From: Paramarasmius palmivorus
Taxonomy: Eukaryota > Basidiomycota > Agaricomycetes > Agaricales > Marasmiaceae
Direction of reading: 5' to 3'
DNA length: 64,000 bases
NCBI GenBank assembly: GCA_037176845.1
Contig: JAYKXP010000115.1
Location: 1 to 64,000, forward strand
Shown here: piece by piece, positions 12,771-24,900 of the stretch
Position numbering within the stretch: position 1 is the stretch's first letter
Layout: each line of letters starts with the position of its first letter
Position numbers and translations under genes: made by a program
Notes under the pieces: generated by a model
Told to the model about the DNA's origin: nothing
Database searches by the model: none
Seen by the model: only the letters and a program-made list of their open reading frames with translations

Positions 12771-14800
12771 GCAAAAAGTACTCTAGTTCTTCAGCCACAC
12801 CGAAAACGTCTACTCCCAGACCCACGTACTCCATACCAACAACAGCCGCGAGTGCCAACACTCTATTCGTTTTCCAACCCGAACTCCTACACCTATACCT
12901 CGCATGCCCATCCTGTACTTCAAAACTTGAACTCGAGTTTGGATTCCGAGGCGGCGGGTAGTCACCTCGGCCTTCATCAACCTCTTAAGGTTCAGTGGTT
13001 GTTTTTACCAATGTCGACGTGGTTATAGGCGACGTGTCTCAGGAAATGGGACATCATCGAGCCACGAGTTGTTGCGCAGATATAGTGAGGTTGGATTAGG
13101 CTGTGGTAGCTAGCAGCCGCTAGCCGTTGTATGGAACACATGCATATCCTGAGTTGCTGCCGGTGTTGCTCACCGAGAACGCAACCTTCGTCAGCTAGAG
13201 GTGCTCCTTGCGCACGGTGGATTCTCGCGGCGTTGATGCCCAAACCTTGTCTTGGGTACAGGCTAGACATCCTCTGACAGGCCCGGCAAATGGGCGTATC
13301 ATGCACTCACCATGTGGTTACCTATCATCGATACCCTTTTCCACACTATGATCGATAACACCACATCTCGAATAGGTTTGGGCATTCCTTTGGATTGCAC
13401 AGCTCTGAACAACGGTCAAGGACGGATGAGCCTAGCGAAGATGGGTCATCATGGTAACTGTTCAGTACCAACATTCAACCCCAACATTCCCTTTTTCCAT
13501 CGTCAACATTCATGGCCCCGTGAACGGCTTGTACAAGGAGGTACAAGGAGGCGTATCCTGCGAACCTATTGTATCAGGACTAGGAATGTGGCAAAACGTT
13601 CGGTGGGTGTTGTTCCGATGTTTTTAGGCCTAGCTGATATATTCTCTTTCGTTCACAGTACTGGCCCAAAGTCAGTACATCAGGAGCTTGCAGGTCAAAG
13701 CTCAAGTAGCCCCATCTATGCAGCGTCTCTGGATCGGCATCAGCCGCCGCCGTTGTTATTCAAGTTTCATCGACGCCGGGCTACCTTTCCTGAATCCTCG
13801 GGCGTTCAAGTATCTGGAGCTCAATGGTGATGAAACTTCACGTCGTTCGACGGGGTTGTCCTTGTATGTCAAGGCAATAAGGGTTAAAAAACCATGCTGA
13901 TTGCCTGCCTTTCACAGGGGCTATATCCGAGGTGCTAGACGTCGTCTTGAACACCCTGATATCTTCCTTTACTTGGACTGCGAACTCGAAGCCTCGGACA
14001 CAAATCGTGTTCACGATCGCCGACTTTCAAGACGTAATACGCTCGGGAGTCTTGCCTTCGAATGACTTGTCTTCCTTGTCATTCTCTGTACCTTCGGCAA
14101 CCTCCAATCCCGGTGTTTCGCAACATACTTTAAACACAGAGGCCATAGCTGCGGCAAGTGGTGCTGCAGGTGATGTCGTTGATATGGCGTCTGTGACCGA
14201 CGCGATGGCAAGAAGCGGCCTCGAGACATGGTTCTCACTGCACGTGTAGAACCTTCCACCTCGAGGCTGATCGTTCCTTGCAATCAATGGGCTCTTCAGC
14301 TTTACCCATGTGCCATCACACGCACTATCTTCGTATTCTGAATAGAGGCACCGATCCAGCACGCGGCCAAAGGAACTATATTGTCCTTTGGGAGATGCCC
14401 TCTGGGGTTTAGGTTGGGCTTCGAGTATTCCGGCTGGAAGCTAGGTTCGCTGAGTCGAATGCTGATGGTGATGCAGTACGTGTACATGTGAAACATTTGT
14501 ATATGACTTTGACTGATGGAGTATTGATTAGGCGAAGGAAGAAGGAATCATCCGCGTGTTCTGGGAATGTTCTTGCCTTCCGTACGTTTCTCTCTCTCAG
14601 GTTCTGTGTCCTCTATACTGATAAATGTTGATCTAGGTACACTCGGCGTAATTCCGCGCGTTGTATGACCTTACTGTTCATCGGAATGTGGTCTTGCATG
14701 TTCCCTAGTAAATTCACTCGGCACGCTATATCAAGTAAACCCATGTTTAAACAAAGTATGTTGAACTACCATCATACGGCAGCTTGGGTCTTCCAGGAGC

Positions 14801-15880
14801 GATGAATGTGCCATCACGATGCCGGGAAATGGTGAAAAAAACACGCAGCTCAACTATTGATGACACCTAGGGTGAGTATTTCCCACTTTGTCGGTTTGTT
14901 TTTCTGACACTCCCATCTTTAGGCTCGAATTCAAAGCAAAGGACTCCAGATACCCAACATCACTGGTCTGATATCGCAAATCGTATCTAGGATATCAAAC
15001 CCACACTCTCCCTCTATCTCAGCATGACCTGCAGCTCAGCTCTTGCTCATACCACCCCAAATCCTCATCTCACGCTCGGATTCCAGCTGCAGTGGTTACC
15101 GAAGCTAAAACTTAATCTGCCGTCTTATCAAGACGAAAGCTGGTGTGGAAGGCGGCGGATGCTAGCTGGTGTTGCAAGGTGTATGGTAGAGACCGAGTGT
15201 TTGGTTTCGGTGTGGCCCGTGTGGGCGTTCTCATGGATGGCTCACTGGAGGCATTCGACTTCAGTCCCCGGGCACACTTATATCCTTTCTGGTGTGTGGC
15301 TTCCCGTGTTCACGGCGGCTACCTGTGCTGTCGAGCCTTCAAGGTGTCGTTAACCGGTCTATGACCGGACAATGGTATGCTCCAATCCTTCATTTACAGG
15401 CTTTCTTTTTCCTGATAACCATTTTAGCGCAGTGAAGCGCCTTCCTCAACCGCCATATTCTCGTATGAACGAGAGAAGGAATAGCCTTCGATATCGAGAG
15501 CGAGCTGAAGATGATTTCAAGGTACTTATGTGTCTGTCATTCTCGCTTTGGTTCCTGACATTTGTTCTAGTTGTCTTATACTACTCTTACTCTCGACTCC
15601 GGCTTTCGTTTGATCGGAGTGTTCGAGCCGGGGACATCCAAATCTGAATCGGGCGAGGTACCGATACATAATCTCCGGCCGATCCTTCTGTTTGGAATTG
15701 AATGAGCGTGAGTAGTGTTTCCTGGTGCACGTTTTCGATCACTTACTTGGCTAGCCCCTGTGACCATTAAGTTGAAGAACGCAGCCCGCAGGATGTCCCA
15801 AGCTCAATTAGCTGGCCAAAGATAGTACCGGCATGGTCTGCAAGTGTACCGTCCATCCTGCAAACACATTTTAAATCCCG
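14801..15880 (+). repeat. Partial, fifth degenerate module
   Basis: A block at about 14871-14921 resembles the second intron-like block of the P/Q modules (TTTTTCTGACA followed by TTTAG). The rest is too diverged to align by eye. Short open frames here (for example 15024-15353) are not supported as genes. Confidence 0.35.
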
Positions 15881-15908
15881 TTGCGAATCGATAATCATGT
15901 ATAGGGAC

Positions 15909-17036
15909 TTACCATTGACAAACATCTTCTGGGACTCTACGATTGTTCGAAGTCCAGAACAGAGGGTTCTTTTTTAGATGTACATACACCTCAGGAGAGA
16001 GGCAATATGTCTGACATAGGGTAGGAAGGTGGATTGACATCGCACGGATAGCCACTTCAGCAGAGGTCCCACATTGAATGTTTGTCCATGAGTTCGAGAA
16101 GAGCATCCACTGTTGTCCCAGTGCCATTGGGTGAGAGACAAAATCGTCAACTGGGGCCAGAGGTATGGTCCAGCAATATTTGTCCCCAATTGACCGGGTT
16201 TCTCTCCGCAGTTCTGACCCTTGGCTAAACCCGGCTTTTGCTTCTGTTGTGTCACAAATAGCCCAACCCCGCTGCTTGTACTTCTCTCGGAAATTACTAT
16301 CGGGTGATACTGTGGCTGCACTGTTGATAACAGACATGCGATGAACGAACGTCGCTTTGGGGTAAAGTGAAATTGCATGGCCATATCCAATGAAGTTCAT
16401 CACTGCTGCTAAATGCTGAGGGTCAGAACACAAAGGTTTCCAGATTCATATCAACACAAACTTGAGTGATGGTCAAGAATAACCCTTAAAGGCGACCCGG
16501 GACGGGCCTTCATATCTCCCACAGACGCTATGATCTGGGCCAGCTGTCCTTGACGCGAAAACTGAAAAACATCTGCAATAGGGGAAAATGGGTATCCAGC
16601 AGCCTCAGGGGTTCGATTTGTACCAAGATTTTGTTCCATTAGGTGGATAGCATCACTGATATCCACCGGCTGTTTCTGCTTGCTTGTAGGATATGCCAGA
16701 GGGTGAAAATTGAAGCCTGAGCTAAGGAAAAAGTCTGCCAATATCGTCACAAATCGGAAATCAACGTAGATGTCCAGATCTGATTCCGAATATGGGACTC
16801 TTTCAAAGAAGCTTAGGGCTGTTGAGCCTGAGATGAGGGCCCCCGTTGTGTATTGTATTATACGAAACCGACGTATCTCATCATGAGTCAAAAATCGGTC
16901 CAAGACCCTCTCTACACGAAACGCACGCTTGGCAAAACGCAGAACAGCATCCCTGGTCGATTTACAGAGCAACGAGTAATGTCGGAGGTCGGAGAAGGAA
17001 AAGTCCCTCAGGATGAAATCGTGAGTTGTTGGCGGT
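15909..17036 (-). CDS. Nucleotidyltransferase-like protein, Agaricomycete family (5' exon unresolved)
   Basis: Two exons fit perfectly: 17036-16462 and 16408-15909, joined across a 53-bp intron with phase 1 on both sides, giving at least 358 residues. The first exon encodes ISGSTALSFFERV followed by ESDLDIYVDF, which is the G-S plus D-x-D arrangement of the nucleotidyltransferase fold. The surroundings match a large family of mushroom proteins of unknown role with an SGSTALQFFDR-like core and a later VMN motif (AVMNFIGYGHA here). Upstream of 17036 there is a good splice acceptor, and the preceding exon with the start codon could not be fixed. Whether it is an active enzyme is unknown. It lies tail-outward next to the degenerate repeats. 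Confidence 0.65.
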
Positions 17037-17260
17037 CTACAACAAAAATCAAAACTCTACGAGCAATTGAAAAGAACAAAGGCTTACAGATCTCCTAAAA
17101 AATCACGGCGGCAACGATAGCCATTCTTTATTCAGTTAAACAATCAGCTGCAGGATACAGCAAAAGAGGATATGAGGCTTGCCATTCTTTTCTGTTGACC
17201 GCTCTTTAGGCTTTATGTTTCAATCTCAACTTGAAGCTCTAATCCTGATGGACTGGACTG

Positions 17261-17548
17261 CTACGGTCGATGGCTCCGAGTCTTTGGACGTGGTAACACG
17301 TTATCACGAATGCCAAATGCCGGTTGAAAATACCTGGGGTGTCGCTTGACTTTCTTGTCTCTTCCCACCACGCCTAGCCAATTCCAAAATGGTGAGTCTC
17401 TATTAGCATCCCACGTATGAGTAACTTGAAGATCACCAGCTTGAGGCTCAGGCTCAACCTGTTCCACCGCCCCCAAATCAGAGGCAGCTTCCCGAAGCAG
17501 CGACCCAAGAGGTGTGGGATTGCCATCGTTACCGTGACGATTATGCAT
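17261..17548 (-). CDS. Small hypothetical protein (95 aa)
   Basis: An uninterrupted 95-codon frame starts with an ATG only about 60 bp from the divergently transcribed ParB-like gene. The product is hydrophilic, with no membrane segment or recognised motif. Its only support is position between two real genes and an open frame of modest length, so it may be a 5' exon of something larger or chance. Confidence 0.25.
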   Translation of the reverse strand: MHNRHGNDGNPTPLGSLLREAASDLGAVEQVEPEPQAGDLQVTHTWDANRDSPFWNWLGVVGRDKKVKRHPRYFQPAFGIRDNVLPRPKTRSHRP

Positions 17549-17608
17549 GGCTGACTATGACACAGAATAAACAATTGGCTGAGGAATCCCTAGTGGTGAG
17601 CTTTCTTC

Positions 17609-18438
17609 ATGAATGGTAGACAAGATATCTCATTTGGAAAACAGGATAATGTACAGCCCAACCACAATATGGAACTGGTATGTCAATGAACTAGTCAGAT
17701 AATGTGTCTGAGATTCTCTAACATCATCCAGGAGCCACTCGCCATAGAAGACGGCTACATAAACCAGAATCTAGAAGCGTATAGGCTTGGATACGCTCTC
17801 GTCAATGTCGTGCGCGGACATTTCGGAGAAGCTCAAAACGCCCCCGAGCTCGTGAACAGCATTGTTCAAAGGGAGAGAAACCAAAGCAATGTCAATGCCA
17901 TTCTAGAGAAGCGCCCCTTACTCCGGAAGAATCACGAACACGCGATTAAAATACTTATCGACAAGCGTTTTCTGGATACCACCGCTCTTTCTCCTCTTCC
18001 AATGACTAGTACGCCTGACAGCTATGTATGGGCCAAATTCTTACCCCCCGCGAAGGGCAACAAGGCCGAGCTCCTGGCAGGTTTCCACCGTTGCGAAGCC
18101 ATGAAGGAACACTTTCATCAGCGCATAATGGAGGAGTCCGAAATACTCGAGAAACTCTCAAGGTCGCCGAATGATGTTGATCTTGAGTCGCGATACCGGC
18201 GGGTCAAGGGCGATATCGACAGGGAAGGATATTGGCTCGCGGAATTCATTTCCAGAGGTACGCCATCCAACATTGTATTGAAGCCGCTGCTTACACGTCT
18301 TTAACAAATTGTCCAGATGCGATTGAAGAAGACATTGAAGGCGGCCAGGCTGCCCTTTATGCTCTAACTGCAAACGCCACGGCTCATCAAGAACCCGATC
18401 CTCCTTCGTCTGCGATGTTTTCTTTCAGGCGCATCTGA
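17609..18438 (+). CDS. ParB-like domain protein (238 aa)
   Basis: Three exons (17609-17677, 17732-18257, 18317-18438) total 717 bp, a multiple of three, with canonical splice sites. The start was chosen because the first ATG exon splices in frame to the conserved segment EPLAIEDGYINQNLEAYRLG. Residues around 120-135 read NKAELLAGFHRCEAMKEHF, which resembles the G-x-H/N-R-x-x-A signature of ParB/sulfiredoxin-like domains. Similar proteins occur in mobile-element-rich parts of Agaricomycete genomes. DNA binding is an inference, not shown. The 3' end overlaps the convergent gene at 18387-19820 by 52 bp. Confidence 0.6.
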
Positions 18439-19820
18439 TCAGTATTTTTGAGTATATAAAATCTCTGTGATAGATTCAGGATGCGGGAGACAGTACATGC
18501 AGATGTGGCACCTACAATGAGCGCGTTGCGATATTTATAGTTGAGGTCAATCCTTGAAGACATACTCGCGTGTTGGAATTTTCGAGCACATGCAGCAGTC
18601 AGCTGGTCTAGCGATTTAGCCGTTCCTGGTTGGAGGCTTTCCAAGAACTTCACCAGCGGTCAGTACTGGCTGACAGCAATGGTCCAAATCACTCACCTCA
18701 CGCCGGAGATTATCTCGAACACTGGATCCTATCCTTTTGATTCCGTCTTCTATGTCTCTCCTATGGCTCTCGACCTTCATACCGGCATCGAGACCGTATT
18801 TCTTCTGAAGTTCTATATTCCTCTTCAACTCGTCCTGCTGAAGCGTCAATGACTACCAATCATTACGGCCTAGGAAATGACTTACTATAAGCTGGACAGT
18901 AGGGCCGTCGAAATCAAGACAATCCCACTGATAGGTTGCCGCCTGAATACGAGTGCGCAATCCATCCTGCCTCAAGTCAGCCGCTCAATCTTCTTTGAGC
19001 AGGTAAAGGAACATTACCTTCGCCGCTTTCTCTATGGCAAACTTGGCCTTATTGATCTTTTCATCCAGACCATCGACCTTTTGTTTCATGACTGGGACAT
19101 CACTAGTCTGCTTCTCGATCCGTTTGAGGATTTCCAACTGCTTCAAACCGAGACCGTAGAGGTCAATTCGAGTTCCAATATCCGCTGCTATCGGATTAGG
19201 GTGCTGGGCAACCTGTTCCGCAACTGGTTTAGTAGGAGGCAGAGTCTGTATAAAACCCAATGTACCTTCGAGAACCCATACAAGAGTTTAAGTGATTCTC
19301 CTGCCAGCCCGTGTTTATTACCAACTCCATCGACAAACTCCTCCCAGGCAACAGGTCGGCTCGCAGGTGACGAGGCGCTGCTGCTAGCACTATTCCTCGA
19401 GGGTGTGCACAACGTGAGCCTTACAGGTTCTTGCGGACGCACTTGAGAAACCTGTGGACGAGCAGGGGTAGGGGTTGCTAAACCACCGTCTGCCGGCGTG
19501 CCTTGGGGGATAAATCCTCGGCCATTATCACCTCCAAAAAACATCTGGTCTACTCGCCTCTCATTGAGTGGGGTGCCTGTTCCATCTCGTCTTGCTCCAA
19601 GACCAAGACCAACTAATTCCTGGGTGTGTTGAGATGGAGTTAGGTCAGGGGATGGTGGAAAATGATAGGTGATATCCTGTTCTGTGAACCGCTGCTGTTC
19701 TCGATAAGGGTGAGACCGAGGGTGACTGTCCAACGGAGGCTGCTGTCCACTATGAGCCCCATTTTCACGACCAGAATACGGCGAGTATTCAGAGTTGTTG
19801 CTGAAGAAACCGTCGCTCAT
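18387..19820 (-). CDS. Conserved Agaricomycete protein, mobile-element associated (393 aa)
   Basis: Six exons (19820-19266, 19212-19018, 18966-18886, 18837-18697, 18647-18516, 18464-18387) join without a stop to 1182 bp, all in phase 0. The N-terminal third is low-complexity (Ser, Pro, Gly rich). It is followed by WEEFVDGVGNKHGLAGESLK, a segment I recognise from a family repeated many times in mushroom genomes. The rest is charged and probably coiled-coil (around residues 200-300). Start at 19820 (MSDGFFSN) was preferred to an upstream in-frame ATG at 19853, because the extra 11 residues are hydrophobic and unlike the family. Function is unknown. The conserved frame across six exons argues that the gene is intact. 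Confidence 0.7.
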
Positions 19821-19931
19821 GAGGGCACAAAGAGAGAGCCAGAGGAAAAGCAAATTGCATTGTCATGACACGTGCTACCAAAATTTTGCATCCGCCCTAC
19901 AACCTGTTTGATCGATACCGCCTCTTCCTCC

Positions 19932-20343
19932 ATGAACGACGATTCTCAAGATCCAGAATATTGCCCTTCACCGAGTTCAACGCCCCAGCGACTTGTAAAA
20001 CGGAAGCGTTTCTCTCTTGCAGACAAGGACGTCAAGACTGAACACGATGTTGAGGATATGACACCTACCAGAGTCGCTGCTGTTAACTGTAATGTTAACC
20101 TAAAAAAGTGAGCTATCCTATTTCTCTTCTCTGAGACGTGGCAAAAACTCACCTTCTTGGAGAATCTCTGACTCTCACATGTTGGACGATGAGATGGGCT
20201 CGCAAACGTGGCTTGACCAATACTTAACTCGACTCGGCGTCGATGTTCCTGCTCAGATTTTGGCTGCTGGAGATTCTGACATAGAGGATGAACCTGAATC
20301 CCAGGTTCCTGTAGGGGACATCGAAGCATCTGTTTACTATTGA
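19932..20343 (+). CDS. Small acidic hypothetical protein (118 aa)
   Basis: Two exons, 19932-20107 and 20163-20343, total 357 bp with phase-matched splice sites. The product has a basic patch (RLVKRKRFSLADKDVK) that could serve as a nuclear signal, then an acidic C-terminus (GDSDIEDEPESQVPVGDIEA). It is divergent from the 393-aa gene and 25 bp upstream of the coiled-coil gene, so the two plus-strand genes may share a transcript or form one gene. I do not recognise the family. Confidence 0.5.
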
Positions 20344-20368
20344 GCCAACCTGTCCCCAGAGAGACTGA

Positions 20369-20815
20369 ATGAGCAAGGAATTGGTGAGTTTACAACGTCT
20401 AGATTGGGACCAATGTTACTCACCAATTGTATCAGGGCATGCCCAAGATATCATAGACAAATTCAAGGAGCAGCTCGACACCACTCATCGTGCTAATACA
20501 AAGCTTCGCGTTCGCTTTGATCGATTGGAACTGGCTCTCAAACTGGCAGAAGAGTCTATTTCTGCCAAGAAACGCGAGCTTGAGGAGATTTCCGCAAAGC
20601 ACCGAACGGAACTCGAAAGCGTTCGAAGCCAACTGAATATGTCGCATGGAGGCAAGGGTCAGTATAGCAGTTTGCGGGAAGAATTGGCGAAAACAAAGAA
20701 GGAACTTCACACGTACAAATCATTGTTCTCCAAACTACAACAAATCTTCAAAACGAATGATCCGGAGGGGCTGGAAAAGTATCTCGAAGGCTGGAAGGAA
20801 GTAGAGAGGAAGTAG
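20369..20815 (+). CDS. Coiled-coil protein (148 aa)
   Basis: One open frame whose residues 30-145 form a nearly continuous coiled coil, rich in Glu, Lys and Leu (for example AKKRELEEISAKHRTELES). A GT...AG pair at 20384-20435 resembles an intron but would shift the frame, so the read-through form is kept. Neighbours upstream and downstream run the same way. A structural or partner-binding role is likely, but the identity is unknown. Confidence 0.55.
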   Translation: MSKELVSLQRLDWDQCYSPIVSGHAQDIIDKFKEQLDTTHRANTKLRVRFDRLELALKLAEESISAKKRELEEISAKHRTELESVRSQLNMSHGGKGQYSSLREELAKTKKELHTYKSLFSKLQQIFKTNDPEGLEKYLEGWKEVERK

Positions 20816-20898
20816 AATTTTGGTGCCTGTCATTGTAGCATGTTGTGATATTGATGCGCAATCCATTGTGTCACTTGCCCTTTTACGTCCATCATCCC

Positions 20899-21574
20899 AT
20901 GACTGAGCCCACATCGATTGGCGCCTTCTGCACGACTCCACGCGACAACACCAGCGAGAAGATGGGCGAGGGAGAATATATTCAAGGGCGAATCAAAGCT
21001 TTCGAACTTGAGGGTGAAGACCTGGGTATGGGAGAGGAATCGTGGAAATTGGAGCCTGCTGCAGGCATGTTCGGTCCTGGTGCACTTCTCACCTTTTTTT
21101 CTTTTCTGTTCTCTGCCGGTAATGATTCAAGATTGAACAGCTGGTCTATCAAACCCCCAGTGTCGTGACCATCAACCCTTTCCCCACCATTCCTACAGCC
21201 AACTCCTTGCCACCTACAACAGCCTTCTCTCACAGTTCCAGCGAAAGCACGAGGAGTGTACTCGTCTACGCGTATACCACCACGAGCTCAATTGTTCCAA
21301 GGAGATGCATGAATTATTAAGTCGACTACGAGACCGACAGTCTCTCGCATGGTCTGCAGTTGTTAGGCACCTTCGACAGTGTCCCATCGGTCAGGGAGTC
21401 AGTCATCAGGGACGTGTATATCGAGACTGGCGTAGAGGCGAGGTTTCGGAGCCTAAGACAGAGGAAGGGTGGAGAGTTTTGGCGTACTCTGTTATCGATG
21501 ACCTTGCGCGTCTGACATCGTTCAACACCATTGTTGATCATTTGAAGCGGATGGAACATTCACTCTTGTACTAG
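20899..21574 (+). CDS. Hypothetical protein (204 aa)
   Basis: Exons 20899-21079 and 21141-21574 join in phase 1 and total 615 bp. The acceptor at 21140 was chosen because it alone opens the frame leading to QLLATYNSLLSQFQRKHEEC and a long charged, helical second half ending at LKRMEHSLLY. The N-terminus (MTEPTSIGAF) is preceded by a 5' extension without conservation. No domain recognised. It belongs to the same compact cluster of small genes as its neighbours. Confidence 0.5.
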
Positions 21575-21698
21575 GTTTATTATTGTGTTGTCTATTGGGG
21601 GAATCTATGTTTATCTCTATAATTGCCTGAAGTCCAAAAGATTCAGAAACCCTTGTAGCCCTTGTCTCACGCGAGTAGTCTCACTGGTACCTTATAGG

Positions 21699-21897
21699 TG
21701 ACTTGCGCACCTCGTTCACTCAATACACTGCTGGAGCTATCTTTCGCTGGGTCGAAAATGGTTTTCGCACAGAGGTCGCTATCCAAGAATTCAATTATGA
21801 TGAGTGGGTGAAGATACAGGAATGTAAAAAGAGTGCGATAGATGAACGACTTAAATTATACTCAACCGTTGAAGAGATTCTTGTACCCGCTAAATAG
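21699..21897 (+). CDS. Possible terminal exon of an unknown gene
   Basis: An open stretch follows a good splice acceptor (CTTATAG at 21692-21698) and encodes AIFRWVENGFRTEVAIQEF followed by a charged tail before a TAA-like stop region at 21895. No initiator ATG is present, so it would be a last exon. It could be a 3' extension of the 20899-21574 gene if that stop is bypassed by splicing. Weak support. Confidence 0.25.
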
Positions 21898-21911
21898 CTA
21901 CAGCCTACATT

Positions 21912-24900
21912 CTACTGATATGTATGATTTATATAACCCCCCGGATATTCTGGTTGCTGCATATTCATGACCTGTCCGAGACGACTTGGTCCTCGAGTTG
22001 GAGCGTGAGTTGTAGTGTTCAGGTGCTGGGAAGTGTAGTTGGAAGGTGATTGCGGCGGTATGTCGGTGGGGACACGGAACGTATACTGACCGCTTGACGG
22101 GACATTGTACGGTTGCCGAGATATATTTGCATGAACAGGGTGTATGGCTGGTTGATACATCGAAGACATTCGATAGTACCCGTTAGTGGGTTGATGTTGT
22201 ACCGGGTTGGGGTACTGAGGGTTGAATCCGACATGAGTTGGCTGATGTGGTACTGGTGTTGGCGCTGGATGAGGATAGCCTAAGGTCGGAAGTGAGTTGG
22301 ACTGCGATACTGGCGTTGGCTGCACAGTCCGGCAGTCTGGTGTTCCCTGTCGGCTCGCAGGACGAAGAGTTGCTTGGGATGCACTGGATGTGCTTGGTGT
22401 TGTAGGTCGACTTATGGGCTGTGGTCCGGAGCTTTTGGAGTGTCTGCCTTGAGAGGCGGATTCCCGAGTGGCACCGGCTTGAATGATCTCCTCTTCTTCT
22501 TCCAGTGTAAACAGTGTTGATGCTACACGGAAGGGTGCAAGATACGATGATTGAGATTTGTCAAATGTTGGACCCGAGGCGTTGTTTGATTAGTGTCTTC
22601 TCGTTCCTGTCGGACAACGATGGATCCAGTCTCTTTGCAATTGTTGGCAACGCAATCGTGTGGAGCATTGACACTGCAAAGTAGGTCCTTTTAAAGGATC
22701 AACATGTATTAGGAATGAACAGTATATCGATAATTGAATGTACCTGCCATCGTACCGCATAAAATTGCCCGCTTGGGCAGAGACACCGCATTTGATAATG
22801 AGGGGACACAGTTGCATGGTCAAGCCTCTCCACAAGTATAACATCAGGTCGAGGAATCCCAAGCTCACCCAAGCCCGATGCATGGATTTGTCGAAGTATC
22901 TCGTCAACACGCCCAATGAAACTTACACCTTCATTTACTCCAGTCGGGTCAGTATTGCGAACCACAACGTACATCCCAGGAGAGCAGATGTCGCCGTTAG
23001 ACAAGATGAGGCTCTTCGCGGTTTGGAAATAACCCTCACGTCGAGCTGTTTTGCTCAGACTCGCAAGTTGAGGGTGATGAACAGCGGTCTGAGTGTGAGA
23101 AAAGAGCAGTTTCGGTTCTTTAGTATTGTGACACATGCCTATACCCTGGCAGTCAGCATTATTGAACACTTATCAAAGAGTAGCAAATCACCTTGGTTTT
23201 TTTCATCGAAAATGAGGGGCGGGAGACCCAAATACTCGGGGAGTACACTGTCTGGTGCACACAGAAGATCCAACGGGCCTTGTCCCACCTTTTGGCGTTC
23301 ACCGATAATGTTTCTGTCATCATCTTTCTCCTGGAATAGTCCCCCACTGAGAATATGTCGAATTCGATTTCCTTGAGCAAATGCCCGTGCAATATCCCTC
23401 GATGGCGCCTGCCGATTGGAATGAACACTCTTCGCCCGTATTACTGCATTGAAAGACTCAAAAGCTTCCGTGGCGAATAGAATTGCAGGGCCAAAGCACC
23501 GTATATGCTCCGGAAGATGGAGAAGAAGATGAAATTTCGGTTTGTTGAACCATCGTCCAGTCCACCGACAGGTGAGTAATAAAAATGCCTTGATTTCTCG
23601 CTCGAGGGAGTCCTGGAATAGATCACATGAGGTCCACAATGCAAACAAACCCAAACCGGAGAAGACTTACGCAGTATTCATCAATGTCCGGGATAACAGG
23701 TTGCCAGATCATGGGAATTAACTTTGATAGACAGCACCATGTCTCAAACAAGTCCTTGGAAACAAGGTCGTGCAGGACGAACGGTGCTACCTGCGCTACA
23801 ATTCGGAAATCCCGTCCCACCAGGGAGCCGGCGTATTGAACAAAGGTATGACCATTGATTGGAGAGATGCCGAGACCAGACGTGTCAAATGAGGAGAGAC
23901 GCTGCTCAAGGACAAGCTTCTTAGCGTCTTTCTTGTTAAGCTGAGTCTGAACAACGTCTCGCCACATGTATTTGACAAACCCGAGTAGAACAGTATGGAG
24001 TATCTCCACAGGAGTATCACTGTGAGGATCAAGCTCTGGGTTTCACAGGTGAGCCAGGAAAGGGAATTCTGCAGGCAATAAGATGGACGTACCCTTTAGG
24101 TGCCACACTGGGCTAGTCACATCTCCTGGCAGAGACTCAATGCATGAGCGAACAGCCGCTTGTTTGTTGAGGAGACCTCGAGCTTTCTTGGCTGCACCTG
24201 TAATCTTCTCCACATAGTGAAGAAGAAATGGATCCTTGACACCGGTAGCCGTCGTCATAGTCTCAAACTCGGCTTTGGTACCTTGAGAGTGGGCTACGGA
24301 TTCGAACAATTTTTTGAGTACAATGCGGGTGTCCTGCTTCGTTCGTAACTGGTCGATCTGGCTTGCAATTCAGCAGAAAGAATTACTAATGGAGTATGAA
24401 ACCGTACCTTTAAGAAGTCCGTGATGTGCCGCTTGACATGGGATACAGATTCAATAAACGTGGCTCTGCCTGTTGGCTTAGTCCCGCGTGTTTCGCTATC
24501 TCCCAATGCGTTGGGTTCGTTTAAGTCGCCAGGTGCTGGGGTTGAAGAGCGAGAAGCCGGGGGCGTATCGTCCTCATTGTTGCCATGTTCTTCTTTGGAA
24601 TCTTTCCCTTTGACTTTGCAAATACGGCAGAAGAACTTGCCCCTAAGCCCAATGTGAGCACAAAATTCTGACTACATCGGGTTGTCCCCAAGCAAGGCAA
24701 GAACCCAGGGAACAACGAGAACGTCTTCGTTCAAGACACAATCCCAAGCCTCGATCCCATTGCTTTGTGCTTGTCTACATGCAACAATTAGCTGCGCCAC
24801 TAGTATACTCTGAACTTTGATACTCACTCAAGCTGTTCTGCTATTCCATCAAGCATTTCCATGGGAGTAACAACGTTCGATGTACTTAGGAAATGAACGT

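Larger units (their letters stand above)
8190..14800. repeat. Degenerate tandem unit B (right copy)
   Basis: This is the right member of the tandem pair, collinear with unit A at an offset that drifts from about 7.66 kb to 7.38 kb because of indels. It holds the same block series, again with no coherent reading frame. The best-preserved segments are intron-like blocks and short exon-like stretches such as 9540-9600. Drift in both sequence and spacing indicates an old duplication rather than an assembly artefact. Confidence 0.7.

Noticed and set aside
13312..13830. 172-codon plus-strand frame
   Set aside because: Same reasons. The HFNPNIPFF-like stretch slightly recalls a kinase HPNI motif but nothing else supports it.
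22738..23376. 212-codon plus-strand frame
   Set aside because: It is antisense to conserved motifs of the minus-strand transposase-like gene, so it is a shadow frame.
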